NCBI GenBank assembly: GCA_033032865.1
Contig: JAWHQI010000239.1
Location: forward strand, 1,178,001 to 1,242,000
DNA length: 64,000 nt
Direction of reading: 5' to 3'
Source of the DNA: Dactylorhiza incarnata
Taxonomy: Eukaryota > Streptophyta > Magnoliopsida > Asparagales > Orchidaceae
Both the position numbers and the translations under genes were made by a program. The notes beneath the pieces were generated by a model. It worked only from the letters and a program-made list of their open reading frames with translations. It ran no database searches and was not told the DNA's origin. Positions 34,628 through 46,012 of this stretch are shown in pieces; the stretch's first letter is position 1; the number at the start of each line of letters is the position of its first letter.

Positions 34628-35998
34628 TGATGTAGGCTACTCGCTCACGACGCCGCGTTTGCCGATGGACTGTTACTAATACGCGAGACAAAAGAAAAAA
34701 TGATGCGAATGCAAGCCGCACAGTGCAAGTGCACCGGACTAGGCAAAGAGAAACAATTGCCAACGAAGGTTGCCAAACCTCTTGAGATCTCCCAAGGGCG
34801 ATTAGCCGATGTTTGATCAAGCAAAAGGACCCACCCGATCCGAACGAGCTATGCGTTGTACCAAAAGAGATCCACCGAAAGATACGATCGGAAAATGGTA
34901 GACCTCTCCCAACAAAAGCGGGGTCGCCACACCCCTTTCGACGATTAAAACAATGAGGATGTATGCAAGACTCTAAATGAGAAGACCAACGAAAAATCAA
35001 TCGTGATACGAAGATCACGCCACAGAATCCACCACACAATAATCTAAGAGGGAAATCACGTTGAGTGGCTAGTTCGTTACCCGCTTGAGATAGGATTGGC
35101 CTCAAGCAAACTCTTGCCCGGTTGCCGTACCACGGATCCGCCGGAGTTGCGTCGCCGGAGGGAGATTTGAACGCCGTCTTCGTCTTCACGTTTGTCCCGG
35201 GTTGATTGGATGCAAGGGTACGACTGCTCCTTGTGAGGCCGGCGGCAAGGGAGCGAGTATGGGGGAGGGTGGGGCGGCCTTGGCCGAACTTGGAGAGGGG
35301 ACGGGAAGAGAGGGGGCGGCTGCTGGGTGGAGACAACAAGGGGCGGCTGCTCCTTGATGGCCGAACCTTCAGGAGGAGGAAGAAGGTGAGGGTGCGGCTT
35401 CAAGAGGGGGCGCCGAACTGGAGAGGGAAGTGCGGCCTCCTTGCCGATCGAGAGAAAGAGCGAGAGAGGGGGGGGGGGGTGCGGCCTCCTTGCCGGTCGA
35501 GAGAAAGAGAGGATACGGTGAGGAGGGAGAGGAGGAGAGAATCGGCTGAGCACAAGAGAGATTAGTTTAGGGTTTTGTTTTTCTTTTCATCAAAAATGTC
35601 CCCTAAAATAACAAGAGTTAGGCCTATATATAGGCTTACACACAATGGCGGCTAAACGCAGCCCAAATATCATGCTAAACGCAGTCCAAGTAAATAAATA
35701 AAAATAACATGACATCAAAATAAAATTAGCATAACGTAAGAATAAAGATAGTTATTTCGAAAGCGGGCGCCTCGGGCGAAGGTTGTAGCGCCGCTCATCA
35801 TGCGTGTCACCGAGGCGGCAGTTGCGGGAATCTTTGGAGGAAGTGGCGCCATCATCTATAAGTGCGCCTTCCATCATATCTTCAAGTTGCGGGCCGTCGC
35901 CATCCAATTCATGTTGTTGCGGGCCGTCGCCATCCAATTCATGTTGTTGCGGGCCGTCGCCATTCAATTCATGTTGTTGTGGGCCGTCGACGCCATCA
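34628..35998 (-). repeat. 3' LTR of F
   Basis: Near-identical to 40980-42347. It includes the last 82 codons of the polyprotein (35752-35998) and a 30-bp unit repeated three times (35891-35980). TATA-like CTATATATAGG lies at about 35623-35633. Confidence 0.93.
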
Positions 35999-38900
35999 AT
36001 CCTCCCCCGCTCAAAAGGACTCACCACCGGTGAGTTGGATTGAGTATAGCGGTGGAGGAGAACTTTATCCAGCAAGATCAAGTCTTCTTCAAATATCCAA
36101 GAGTCGTCAGAAGCCGGGCGGTCACGCCAACGGACCAAATAGCGGCGGAGAGCACCGGCAGGAGTGGAGAGCACCTCGTCACGGAGAATCCTGTCTGGTA
36201 CAAATGTGGTTTTGGGGAAACTAGGAAAAACGTTAGCCGAAAAAGAAGAACAAACATCACCACCAACAGACGTACCTCCCGCGGGGACCGTGGAAGAGGA
36301 CGAACCAGGCACTACCTCACCCCCAAACCCATTAGAAGATGTGGAAGAATTAAACGGGCAGATAGATAAATCATGCGGTGGAGACACATATGGCGTTAAA
36401 TCCGACACGTTGAAAATAGGGGAAATTCCCCAATCAGAAGGTAGTTCCAATAGAAATGCATTATCTCCAAATTGTTTTAAAATTCGAAATGGGCCGGTTC
36501 GCTTATTAGCCAACTTTCTTATGGTGCCCGAAGGCATCCGTTCAGGGACGAGACGTACCAATACCCAATCGCCAACCTTTAGGGGGGAGGCTCTCCGGTG
36601 CACGTTAGCTTGCAATTGGTAGGATGCATATTGAGTGGTAAGTTTGTCCCTAACATGCTTATGAAGTTCATGAATATGGTATGCAAAATCCTGGGCGAAC
36701 TGACTCGACTTGTAGGACGGAGGTAAAGGGACTAAGTCGATGGGCACCGGCGCTTTGTAGCCATGCACGATCTCGTTGGGAGAAAGCCCGGTGGACCTGT
36801 TTTTGGAATTGTTATACGCCAGTTGAGCATGAGGGAGAATGAGATCCCACGTGCCCTTATGGTCACCAACGAGACAGCGAAGTAAACTACCTAGACTCCG
36901 ATTGACAACCTCTGTTTGCCCATCCGTCTGTGGATGGTATGCTGAAGAAAATAAGAGCTTAGTGCCCATGATTCGCCATAAAGTTTTCCAGAAATAACTC
37001 GTAAATTTGACATCCCGGTCCGTGACTATCGTTTTGGGAACGCCCCGGTGCCCCACGACTTCCTTAAAAAACAACCTTGCAATGTGTGAAGCATCATCGG
37101 TTTTGTTGCACGCAATAAAATAAGCCATTTTAGAAAAGCGGTCAACAACCACTAAGATGGAGTCGTGGCGCCTAAAGGTGACAGGGAGACCCAGGATGAA
37201 ATCCATACTAATGTCTTCCCATGGGACAGAGGGGATCGGAAGAGGAGTATAAAGCCCCACGTTCGTTTTGCTCCCCTTGGACAATTGACACGTACGGCAA
37301 CTACTCACAATCTTATGTACGGTCGACTTGAGACCCGGCCAATAAAACTTATCCTCCACGAGGGTGATGGTCTTGTCACGCCCAAAGTGACCACCTAACC
37401 CACCACTATGTAACTCCCACACAATGAAGTGGCGAAGAGATGTTCGGGGAATACAAAGTTTGGCGTGCCTAAATAAGTACCCGTCGCGAATGTAGTACGC
37501 CGAAATAGTGTTCGGAGGGTCGCCGCTAGCGGACATGTATATATCTTTGAGATCCGGACAGTTGACGTATTCATCTTTGATGCGTTCGAACCCAATAACC
37601 TTGACCTCTACAGTAGACAATAATAACGAGACGCGGCTAAGGGCATCCGCCACACGGTTAAGGTTTCCCTTGAGGTGTTTTATGATGAAGACATATTCCT
37701 GAAGGTAGGAGACCCACTTTGCGTGTCGGGGGCTGATTTTGCTTTGGGAGTTGACGAATCGTAACGCCTCATGATCGGAATGGATGACAAACTCCTTTGG
37801 GAGTAGATAGTGCCTCCAATGTTGGAGGCAACGGATCACGGCGTAAAATTCACGATCATAATTGGAATAATTCAATTTGGGACCCGCCAACTTCTCACTA
37901 AAATACCCAACAGGGTGGCCCTCCTGACTCAACACGCCACCTATGCCCACCCCCGAGGCGTCGCAGGACAACTCGAACACCTTGCTAAAATCGGGTAGCC
38001 GTAATAGGGGGGCTTCCGACATTCTAGATTTGATGGTGTGAAATGCCGCAGCGGCCGACTTCGTCCAAGTGAAATCGCCCTTCTTCATGCATTCAGTGAT
38101 CGGAGCCATGATGCTGCTAAAATCACGAATGAACCTACGGTAAAAAGTAGCTAACCCGTGGAAACTACGAACGTCACGAATACTAGCGGGCTCAGGCCAA
38201 TCTTGGATGGCTTGGACCTTTTTTGGGTCCACCAAAATGCCTTCCGAACTCACAATATACCCGAGGAACTCGACCGAGGTAACATGAAATGTGCATTTCT
38301 TGATGTTAACGTACAACTTTTCCGCACGAAGCGTCGCTAGAATAGTCCTCAAATGCGCCTCATGATCGCCCGTAGACGTGCTAAAAACAAGAATATCATC
38401 AAAATAGACCACTATAAATTTTCCCATGTAGGGTTGGAAGACATGCGTCATCATCCTAGAAAACGTGCTGGGGGCGTTGGACAACCCAAAGGGCATCACA
38501 AGCCATTCGTAGAGCCCCTCCTTAGATTTAAAAGCGGTCTTCCACTCATCACCCTCCCGGATTCTAATTTGATGGTAGCCACTCCTAAGATCCAATTTAG
38601 AAAAAATTGTGGCTCCGGCTAACATGTCCAACAAGTCGTCCAAGCGCGGGATGGGAAATCGGTATTTGATGGTAATTTTATTTATAGCTCTACTATCGAC
38701 GCACATTCGCCACGAGCCATCCTTCTTAGGTGCTAGCAAGGCCGGCACGGCACACGGACTCTTACTATGGCGTATAAACCCCTTTTGCAATAAATCAGAA
38801 ATTTGTGCTTGTAATTCCGTGTGTGCCGACGGATTCAAACGATAATGGGGCAAGTTGGGTAAAGAAGAGCCCGGGATGAGGTCTATGGCATGTTGGATGT

Positions 38901-40725
38901 CTCGTAAGGGAGGAAGCGTAGGCGGTAACTCGTCCGGGTAGACATCCTCAAAATCTCTTAATAAGGTACGAAGCGCCGGAGGTAGATTGTCAAACACCGG
39001 CGTATCCTCTTTGACTTGAAGGCACACTAAAGCGTATAGGACCCCATCCAAAAAGGATTGGCGAGTGAACTCTTTCTTGCCTAGTAGACTTAATGTCTTT
39101 TTCTCGACCGGCACAACGGTGTCCTTCGAGGCGCACGAGGGGTCCTTAGGAGGTGAAGGCTTCAAGGTAACGGTCTTGCCCGTAAACTTGAACTCATAAG
39201 TGTTGGCTCGCCCAAAGTGTGTGACGTCGTGATCATATAGCCACGGGCGTCCAAGCAATACATGACATGCATCCATGGGGATGACGTCGCACCACACCTT
39301 CTTCGAATAGGTTTTGATGGTGAGGGGAACTAGACAACGCCGAGTTACCGGAAGGGAAGTTTTATTGACCCATGCCACCTTATATGGGTGGGGGTGCGGT
39401 TCGGTAGTTAGCTTCATCCGGACTACCGCATTCTCCGATATAACATTCATGCAACTACCGCTATCGATGATGAGCTTGCACCATTTCTCGCCGCTCTTAA
39501 AATTTAACGAAAAGATGTTCGTCCGGTTCCAATCATCGGACGGCCGCGGGGTGGCTAAAATGCAACGCATGACCAACATGTTCGCATCATCCTCAAGATC
39601 ACTCGGCACTCCTTCCTCCCCGGAATCTTCGTCGGCCTCATATACAATATCGGCGGGTTCATCAGTAGTGTCTAGCAGAGCTAGAGGTCGCGGTTTAGTG
39701 GGGCACTCACTAGCGTAGTGCCCTTGGATTCCACAAGTAAAGCAAGTAGCGTTAGTTTTACTAATCCTGCCCACCGGTACTCTCTCACCGGTCGGGTTTC
39801 GAGCATTCCTAGCCGTAATGACCACCGAATTTGAATCCGTGGACCGGAACGTGCCCTTTTCCTTATGAGTGGGTGTAGGTGGGGGTCCTAAGATGGACTT
39901 GTTTTTTTTAATAGCATGGCTTTTAGATTTGTGAGCAAGATGTCGCTCAATATCCAACGCAGCGTTGTAGGTAGTGCTTAAATCAGTGTGCCCATAGCGG
40001 AGGAGTTTTCCTTGGATATTAGGGTTTAGCCCTTTACGGAATCGGGAAAGGGTGATCTCGGGCATTTCTCTCACGTCGCACCTAACCATCATGTCCTTCA
40101 ATAGGCCCATGTACTCAGCTACCGATCTAGTTCCTTGCCTTAAGGACGCCAACTCATCAAACATTTGGGTTCGATGGTAGGTTGGAACGTATTGAGTAGT
40201 CAGAATGGCCTTCATTTCAGCCCACCCGACGGGTGCCCCTCTTTCCTCCGCGGCTAGTCGTCGTTCCTCATTTAACCAAAACGTCTTAGCTCTACCCCAC
40301 AATTTCATTCGGGCTACGCGCACCTTATCCCCATCGTTCAGATTGTGCCATTGAAAGTAGCATTCAATCTCTGTGATCCAATCTAAGAAGACTTGAGGGT
40401 CACCTAACCCATCATATGAGGGCGGTTTAATCCGCACGACTCGAGTAATATCAAACTCATACGGTGCTCGGGGGGCTTGCTCGGGATTCGGGTTATTAGG
40501 ATTATGAGGGATATTTCCCTCCTCGCGTGGGCGGGCGGCATTATTTTGAGGCGCCCGTTGGGCTAACCTGATCTCATGCAGCATCTCCCGGATATCCGTC
40601 ATCTGATCGTTAAACTCCTGGCGGAGCTCATCAATCGGTGTTGGATCGTGACTCGTGCCCCGCCCGTCCGACATTTGAGAGGAGGACGTGGGATACTCCG
40701 TCCCTTGTCTCGTACGCATACACAC
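35752..40725 (-). CDS. F gag-pol polyprotein with chromodomain
   Basis: An intact 1657-residue Ty3/Gypsy polyprotein; the family usually has 1400-1700. Order, with rough residues: gag capsid (95-265, DWITEIECYFQW, SLRQGTRSVAEYM), CCHC knuckle CFTCGIQGHYASEC (about 328-341), protease with IIDSGSC (about 420), RT with WRMCVDSRAINK, PFGLSNAPSTF and catalytic YFDD (about 775), RNase H with SCDASGVGIGG (about 920), integrase zinc domain (H-x3-H near 1107, then CRTC), core with MDFILGLP, VTDRDVKF and GQTEVVNRS carrying D, D and E, and a chromodomain with RYLVRWRDRPASDDSW (about 1525-1558). The last 82 residues are read from inside the 3' LTR and hold a decapeptide (ELDGDGPQQH) repeated about three times. 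A second Met at residue 18 (MSDGRG) is an alternative start. All catalytic residues I can check are present. Confidence 0.95.
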   Translation of the reverse strand: MCMRTRQGTEYPTSSSQMSDGRGTSHDPTPIDELRQEFNDQMTDIREMLHEIRLAQRAPQNNAARPREEGNIPHNPNNPNPEQAPRAPYEFDITRVVRIKPPSYDGLGDPQVFLDWITEIECYFQWHNLNDGDKVRVARMKLWGRAKTFWLNEERRLAAEERGAPVGWAEMKAILTTQYVPTYHRTQMFDELASLRQGTRSVAEYMGLLKDMMVRCDVREMPEITLSRFRKGLNPNIQGKLLRYGHTDLSTTYNAALDIERHLAHKSKSHAIKKNKSILGPPPTPTHKEKGTFRSTDSNSVVITARNARNPTGERVPVGRISKTNATCFTCGIQGHYASECPTKPRPLALLDTTDEPADIVYEADEDSGEEGVPSDLEDDANMLVMRCILATPRPSDDWNRTNIFSLNFKSGEKWCKLIIDSGSCMNVISENAVVRMKLTTEPHPHPYKVAWVNKTSLPVTRRCLVPLTIKTYSKKVWCDVIPMDACHVLLGRPWLYDHDVTHFGRANTYEFKFTGKTVTLKPSPPKDPSCASKDTVVPVEKKTLSLLGKKEFTRQSFLDGVLYALVCLQVKEDTPVFDNLPPALRTLLRDFEDVYPDELPPTLPPLRDIQHAIDLIPGSSLPNLPHYRLNPSAHTELQAQISDLLQKGFIRHSKSPCAVPALLAPKKDGSWRMCVDSRAINKITIKYRFPIPRLDDLLDMLAGATIFSKLDLRSGYHQIRIREGDEWKTAFKSKEGLYEWLVMPFGLSNAPSTFSRMMTHVFQPYMGKFIVVYFDDILVFSTSTGDHEAHLRTILATLRAEKLYVNIKKCTFHVTSVEFLGYIVSSEGILVDPKKVQAIQDWPEPASIRDVRSFHGLATFYRRFIRDFSSIMAPITECMKKGDFTWTKSAAAAFHTIKSRMSEAPLLRLPDFSKVFELSCDASGVGIGGVLSQEGHPVGYFSEKLAGPKLNYSNYDREFYAVIRCLQHWRHYLLPKEFVIHSDHEALRFVNSQSKISPRHAKWVSYLQEYVFIIKHLKGNLNRVADALSRVSLLLSTVEVKVIGFERIKDEYVNCPDLKDIYMSASGDPPNTISAYYIRDGYLFRHAKLCIPRTSLRHFIVWELHSGGLGGHFGRDKTITLVEDKFYWPGLKSTVHKIVSSCRTCQLSKGSKTNVGLYTPLPIPSVPWEDISMDFILGLPVTFRRHDSILVVVDRFSKMAYFIACNKTDDASHIARLFFKEVVGHRGVPKTIVTDRDVKFTSYFWKTLWRIMGTKLLFSSAYHPQTDGQTEVVNRSLGSLLRCLVGDHKGTWDLILPHAQLAYNNSKNRSTGLSPNEIVHGYKAPVPIDLVPLPPSYKSSQFAQDFAYHIHELHKHVRDKLTTQYASYQLQANVHRRASPLKVGDWVLVRLVPERMPSGTIRKLANKRTGPFRILKQFGDNAFLLELPSDWGISPIFNVSDLTPYVSPPHDLSICPFNSSTSSNGFGGEVVPGSSSSTVPAGGTSVGGDVCSSFSANVFPSFPKTTFVPDRILRDEVLSTPAGALRRYLVRWRDRPASDDSWIFEEDLILLDKVLLHRYTQSNSPVVSPFERGRIDGVDGPQQHELNGDGPQQHELDGDGPQQHELDGDGPQLEDMMEGALIDDGATSSKDSRNCRLGDTHDERRYNLRPRRPLSK
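35891..35980 (-). repeat. Three 30-bp units in F 3' LTR and coding end
   Basis: GGGCCGTCGCCATCCAATTC followed by ATGTTGTTGC, three times in tandem plus a partial fourth. Because 30 is divisible by 3, it reads as a repeated decapeptide in the polyprotein. The 5' LTR has the same three units at 42239-42328. Confidence 0.92.
35999..36012 (-). other. Polypurine tract of F
   Basis: On the minus strand GAGCGGGGGAGGAT lies directly before the 3' LTR start TGATGGCG. It lies inside the coding frame. Confidence 0.8.
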
Positions 40726-40965
40726 TCAAGTGCGCGGCAGTGTAAAACACTCAGACAGAAATTTTGACCTGAAAATTTGATAAAAGAGTTCTTTTTTTTT
40801 GTGTGTTTGGAAAATAAAGAGAAAAAGGATTTTTTTTTTTTTGGAAATTTCAAGATTTCAAAAGAAAACTTCAGATTTTGGCTAACTACGGTGCACACCC
40901 AAGTGAGGGCGGATGACCCACGGAAAAGAAGGATGGTGTCGATTGAGAAATCAACACAACCTCCC

Positions 40966-40979
40966 TCTGATACCAAAGT
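40966..40979 (-). other. Primer-binding site of F
   Basis: On the minus strand ACTTTGGTATCAGAGG directly follows the LTR end CATCA. TGGTATCAGAG is complementary to the tRNA-iMet 3' end. Confidence 0.85.
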
Positions 40980-42347
40980 TGATGTAGGCTACTCGCTCAC
41001 GACGCCGCGTTTGCCGATGGACTGTTACTAATACGCGAGACAAAAGAAAAAATGATGCGAATGCAAGCCGCACAGTGCAAGTGCACCGGACTAGGCAAAG
41101 AGAAACAATTGCCAACGAAGGTTGCCAAACCTCTTGAGATCTCCCAAGGGCGATTAGCCGATGTTTGATCAAGCAAAAGGACCCACCCGATCCGAACGAG
41201 CTATGCGTTGTACCAAAAGAGATCCACCGAAAGATACGATCGGAAAATGGTAGACCTCTCCCAACAAAAGCGGGGTCGCCACACCCCTTTCGACGATTAA
41301 AACAACGAGGATGTATGCAAGACTCTAAATGAGAAGACCAACGAAAAATCAATCGTGATACGAAGATCACGCCACAGAATCCACCACACAATAATCTAAG
41401 AGGGAAATCACGTTGAGTGGCTAGTTCGTTACCCGCTTGAGATAGGATTGGCCTCAAGCAAACTCTTGCCCGGTTGCCGTACCACGGATCCGCCGGAGTT
41501 GCGTCGCCGGAGGGAGATTTGAACGCCGTCTTCGTCTTCACGTTTGTCCCGGGTTGATTGGATGCAAGGGTACGACTGCTCCTTGTGAGGCCGGCGGCAA
41601 GGGAGCGAGTATGGGGGAGGGTGGGGCGGCCTTGGCCGAACTTGGAGAGGGGACGGGAAGAGAGGGGGCGGCTGCTGGGTGGAGACAACAAGGGGCGGCT
41701 GCTCCTTGATGGCCGAACCTTCAGGAGGAGGAAGAAGGTGAGGGTGCGGCTTCAAGAGGGGGCGCCGAACTGGAGAGGGAAGTGCGGCCTCCTTGCCGAT
41801 CGAGAGAAAGAGCGAGAGAGGGGGGGGGTGCGGCCTCCTTGCCGGTCGAGAGAAAGAGAGGATACGGTGAGGAGGGAGAGGAGGAGAGAATCGGCTGAGC
41901 ACAAGAGAGATTAGTTTAGGGTTTTGTTTTTCTTTTCATCAAAAATGTCCCCTAAAATAACAAGAGTTAGGCCTATATATAGGCTTACACACAATGGCGG
42001 CTAAACGCAGCCCAAATATCATGCTAAACGCAGTCCAAGTAAATAAATAAAAATAACATGACATCAAAATAAAATTAGCATAACGTAAGAATAAAGATAG
42101 TTATTTCGAAAGCGGGCGCCTCGGGCGAAGGTTGTAGCGCCGCTCATCATGCGTGTCACCGAGGCGGCGGTTGCGGGAATCTTTGGAGGAAGTGGCGCCA
42201 TCATCTATAAGTGCGCCTTCCATCATATCTTCAAGTTGCGGGCCGTCGCCATCCAATTCATGTTGTTGCGGGCCGTCGCCATCCAATTCATGTTGTTGCG
42301 GGCCGTCGCCATTCAATTCATGTTGTTGTGGGCCGTCGACGCCATCA
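40980..42347 (-). repeat. 5' LTR of F
   Basis: Promoter LTR of F. It contains an unused copy of the last codons of the polyprotein (42101-42345) and the three 30-bp units. Proline-rich open stretches at 41429-41902 and in the 3' LTR are GC-skew artefacts in U5/R. Confidence 0.93.
41973..41983 (-). promoter_or_regulatory. TATA box of F 5' LTR
   Basis: The palindromic CTATATATAGG lies upstream, in the minus-strand sense, of the untranslated leader. It is the only TATA-like site in the LTR. Confidence 0.55.
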
Positions 42348-42352
42348 CTAGT
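42348..42352. other. Target-site duplication of F, right
   Basis: CTAGT, identical to 34623-34627. B's 3' LTR resumes after it. Confidence 0.92.
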
Positions 42353-45300
42353 GCTAGATCCTCATCTATTTCGTGGCTTGATTCGAGCAAATTTGGGCTC
42401 GAATCAAGCTCCTGAAAGGGATCGTTTCGAGCCCTTTTTCCCCCGCTTGAACTCCCCGTTCCGTCCAGCTCTGGCCGGCCAACCACCCTTAATCGCCGAC
42501 CACCACCACAACGGAGGTGGTGCTGGCATTGGTCGGCTGGGGCGGCGCTCAGGTGGCATGGAAAACGATGTGGAAGGAGTCAAAGCCGCGGGCAATTGGG
42601 ACCGTCGACTAGAGGAAGAAGACAGACCTGTGCAAAGATCAAATGAATATGTTATATTAATATTGTATTTAAGTCACATATTTTGTAGTACCTTGTATTA
42701 ATTGTAGAAAATATTTAGGCTCCTCTGATGAAAAAGTGGCCAACACTAAAGTTGTAGCCTTTAGTGTGTACTTTAATTTAAAATTTGTTTCAGCCCAAAA
42801 GGAGCACTGTAGCTCCCTATAGGGCCATTTTGGTGGGACTGGTCCCTAGGGTAGGACATCCACTAATTTTTGAATAGCTTTTGATTGGTTAATGGTATTG
42901 ACTTGAAATTTGGAGCATAGTCTAATTATACCAACCCCCTAATCATTTCCAAAAATGGGAATTTATGGAGAAAATTTCTCTAAGGTTTTTGTAAAAATTT
43001 AATAATTCACATATTAATTAATTATATGGTCTAATGACATCCAATCCCCTCCAAATTTTGTGGGTGCTCCTTAGGGCTATTATATGACCCTGGTAAAAAT
43101 TTCATCCCAATTGGGACAGATTTGGTTGGGTAATTATTTAACCAAAGTTTGGTCAAACTAGGTCAAAGGTGTACTTATTGGGGTTAGTGGTCAAATCTCA
43201 TCAAAATGATGTGAAACTTTGGCCACTGGTTTATGATCACATAAAACACCCCCATGAGTGATTTGGGGTGATTTGGGGTGATGTGGGGTGGATATGCCCT
43301 AGGACCCTAGTTCAAACCCTAGGGTTGCACTTTATTCCTTGTGAAGGACATATGGGCATATGTCCTTGAATGGTCATGGAACTTGGTAGACAAGTTCATA
43401 GGGTGTAAATATGCCCTAGGAAATTTTATGAGAATTTTAGGAACACTTGTCCCCTCTGATTTAGGTTACAACTTTTTTAGGGAACTCCCTTATAAGAGGA
43501 ATTTACATGCTCAATTTATCTTGGATGTTGATGAAAGTTTGGTAGGGTACATAAAATCATTATATAGACCTCTCGTAATTTTTGTGTAATTCTTGAATTT
43601 TTTTAATTACCACTTCATTCACAAGTAATCTATTTTTTTTAGAAATATGTTAAATAAATGAGGGCCAAATATCCAATGGAAAATTATGAAACTTGGTGGT
43701 AGAGCATTTTAGGGCATTAGAAAGCTCTGTGAATTTTTGTATAATTTTTGGAATTATTTATCAGTAGATTACTTCACAACTTTCCCTAGTTTGGGTTTAA
43801 TTGGAATATTTATTTATGTGACTAATTAGTTCTGATAAATTATAAAATTTAGTCAGTAGAATTTTCTGATCAATATAAAGGTCTGGTAATTTCCGATAAA
43901 TTTTGGACAAGTATTTTTGGTAGTTCCTTCTATAATTTCTAATTTGGGGTAATTATTCAATATTATAATTAGAGGTCAACACCTTACTGCAAAATTATGA
44001 TATTCTATATTTACTGTTATTTTGACATCATAGATTTTCCATAATTTTATGGGGGCCATATCATAAGAAGATCTAACACTTCATGTTCAATTTCATACTT
44101 GGCCAATGTTGGATAAATTATAATAAATGCTAAATAGTTAAGGAAAAATATGATCCTCTCGATTTAGTCTTATAATATCATGGTAGACTCCCAGAAATAA
44201 TCTTGAGTCAATTGGACGAATATTTGGAGTACCTCCTCTTATGCAACTCATATAACTCATTTGGTCTGCGTATAGTAAAACTGTAAAACTTGAGTAATTT
44301 GTGGATCATTAGGTGGGAATGGAAGTTAGATGGTGTACCTAGTTTGGTTGAGAAGATGTGAGGTCACCATTAGGGGTCTATGTGTTGAGTGTACCCAATA
44401 AGCTAAGGGTAAGGTTGTGTTCTGGATTAACGAAAGATCGTCCTTCCCGTAGTGAGTCATAAAATAATTAGGGTTAACCCAAGTGAAGTAATAAGATGGG
44501 TACTCCTATGGGTAGTTACCAATAACCTTAAGTGTCTTGAGAAAGGAAGCTTTGGGCTATCATCCCATCATAGCTCTTAGTACCGCTGCGAGCCCCTCAC
44601 AGGGTTGACCTCAGGAAGTCCAAGATTAACCATATATTGTAGGAGAAGATGTTGTACAAGACTAACTTAATAATACACACACCCACACCCCATGGTTCCG
44701 GGTGGTTAGTTGGTTTGGTTTTACGAGCAGTAGGCTCGGTGGTTGAAGCAGCGGACTAGTTAGTCCGGTGAGCTTGTGACTCAATAATGCTTATTGGTGA
44801 CGGGCATATTAGCCCGGGGATCTTAGGGCTCGGAGATAGATGGTAACATATTGTATGCGCATAAAGGTGGTGTGTCATTATTATTGACTGTCGTCGCACC
44901 GACGTCGATACTTTGGCTCACTAAGTGTGGTTAACACTTTGCCAAAGAAAAGTCTGGTGGACTAGCCAGTAAGAGTACGCAGGAGCTCTGTTGTTGTGTT
45001 CTTAGCATTGAGGCGTACGATAGGTCTAGGTTAGGTAGTGCAGATACCAACCTTGAGGTGGGTGAGGCCCAGCCCACCGCTTCCGTTTGCCACTACAGAA
45101 GTATCCTGGGAGTTTTGCTAGCTCCAAAAAGGGGGAACTAAAGGTCTGTGCGCATAGAGTTGAAGTGTGTGAGTTGCACTTGTTTGAACATAACATTAAA
45201 CTGCATAACCTTGCTTGACATAGCATAAACATTGCATTTCAACCCCTACCCCTATCGTATAAATTGGTTATGGGATTTTTATATGATATGCCCTGCTAAA

Positions 45301-46012
45301 CGACCCCTTAGTCTATAGGTTTGTGTGGGCATTCCTATAAATTAAGGTTACACTTCTTTAATACTGCTTTACTTATTACTACTGCTTACTTGTTACTGTT
45401 TTACTTCTTACTGTCTTACTCTTGTACTATTTGTTGCATAGCGATAGACCCTTCCATAGTTAGATTCACTGTCACCTGCTTTTGATTATACCCCTTGATT
45501 TCCTCCGCTTCATCCTTCCCGCTCGGTGCCTAGGAGTCACCGGTGGAGGGGTGGGGGATTGGCTTAGTCTTTTGACTAACGGTCGGTGGACCTTATCATT
45601 TTAGAGGACCAAGGAGATGCTGCAGCACCAGAGGCCGGTGCATATGGAGGCGGGGCAGTCTAGCACGGGAGCACCGATGACAGGATCCGCCAGTGTCTTA
45701 TTAGTTTTAGTAGATTATGCTTACGCAAGTGAAATTGTAGTGAGGACATGATGTATCAGGCAGGAGCCCTTCTATTACTATCTTTTATTCAGTTATTTCT
45801 TGTGGACATTTTTAATTCTGAGATATTATATTCATGTGATGTGGACTTGATTTATAGTTAATCAAATGTATACTTTTCTTCTGTTGTGATTGATATGGCC
45901 GGCAGAATCGGCGTTTTGTAGTGGCGGCCTTCCCGAGTGATGGTCCACAGCAAAGCGGTGGTTCTGGGCATAAGATCTGGGTTTTCAAAAAGAAAAAAAA
46001 TGGGATCTTACA
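42353..46012 (+). repeat. 3' LTR of B, second part
   Basis: Non-coding LTR sequence of the old chromovirus B, AT-rich in 42640-44100. Its last 960 bases match the truncated 5' LTR, and it ends GGGATCTTACA. Together with 33509-34627 the LTR is about 4.8 kb, long but usual for the Tekay clade. I see no host gene; the ORF at 43341-43589 is chance. Confidence 0.82.

Larger units (their letters stand above)
34628..42347 (-). mobile_element. Element F, complete young CRM-like chromovirus
   Basis: A 7720-bp Ty3/Gypsy element on the minus strand, with LTRs of 1371 and 1368 bp ending TGATG/CATCA, a perfect 5-bp target duplication (CTAGT), primer-binding site, polypurine tract and one uninterrupted 1657-codon gag-pol frame. 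By eye the LTRs differ by two substitutions (34954/41306 and 35820/42169) and three bases in a G run. RT motifs and overlap of the frame with the 3' LTR point to the CRM clade or its neighbour Galadriel. It is the only structurally complete element in the window and may be capable of moving. Confidence 0.93.
25698..46012 (+). mobile_element. Element B, degraded Tekay-like chromovirus
   Basis: Ty3/Gypsy order gag, protease, RT, RNase H, integrase, chromodomain, between a truncated 5' LTR and a complete 3' LTR of about 4.8 kb that holds insertion F. The long LTR and the C-terminal chromodomain followed by TTTCGGGGACAAAATTTTT fit the Tekay/Del clade. Many stops and frame shifts make it the most decayed element here. 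The span includes insertions E and F; C marks its left break. Confidence 0.85.

Noticed and set aside
35077..35565. Overlapping 120-160 codon open frames in F's 3' LTR (and 41429-41914 in the 5' LTR), rich in Pro, Arg and Gly
   Set aside because: They lie on both strands of a GC-skewed LTR leader, have no domain, and differ only by the G-run length. They are composition artefacts.
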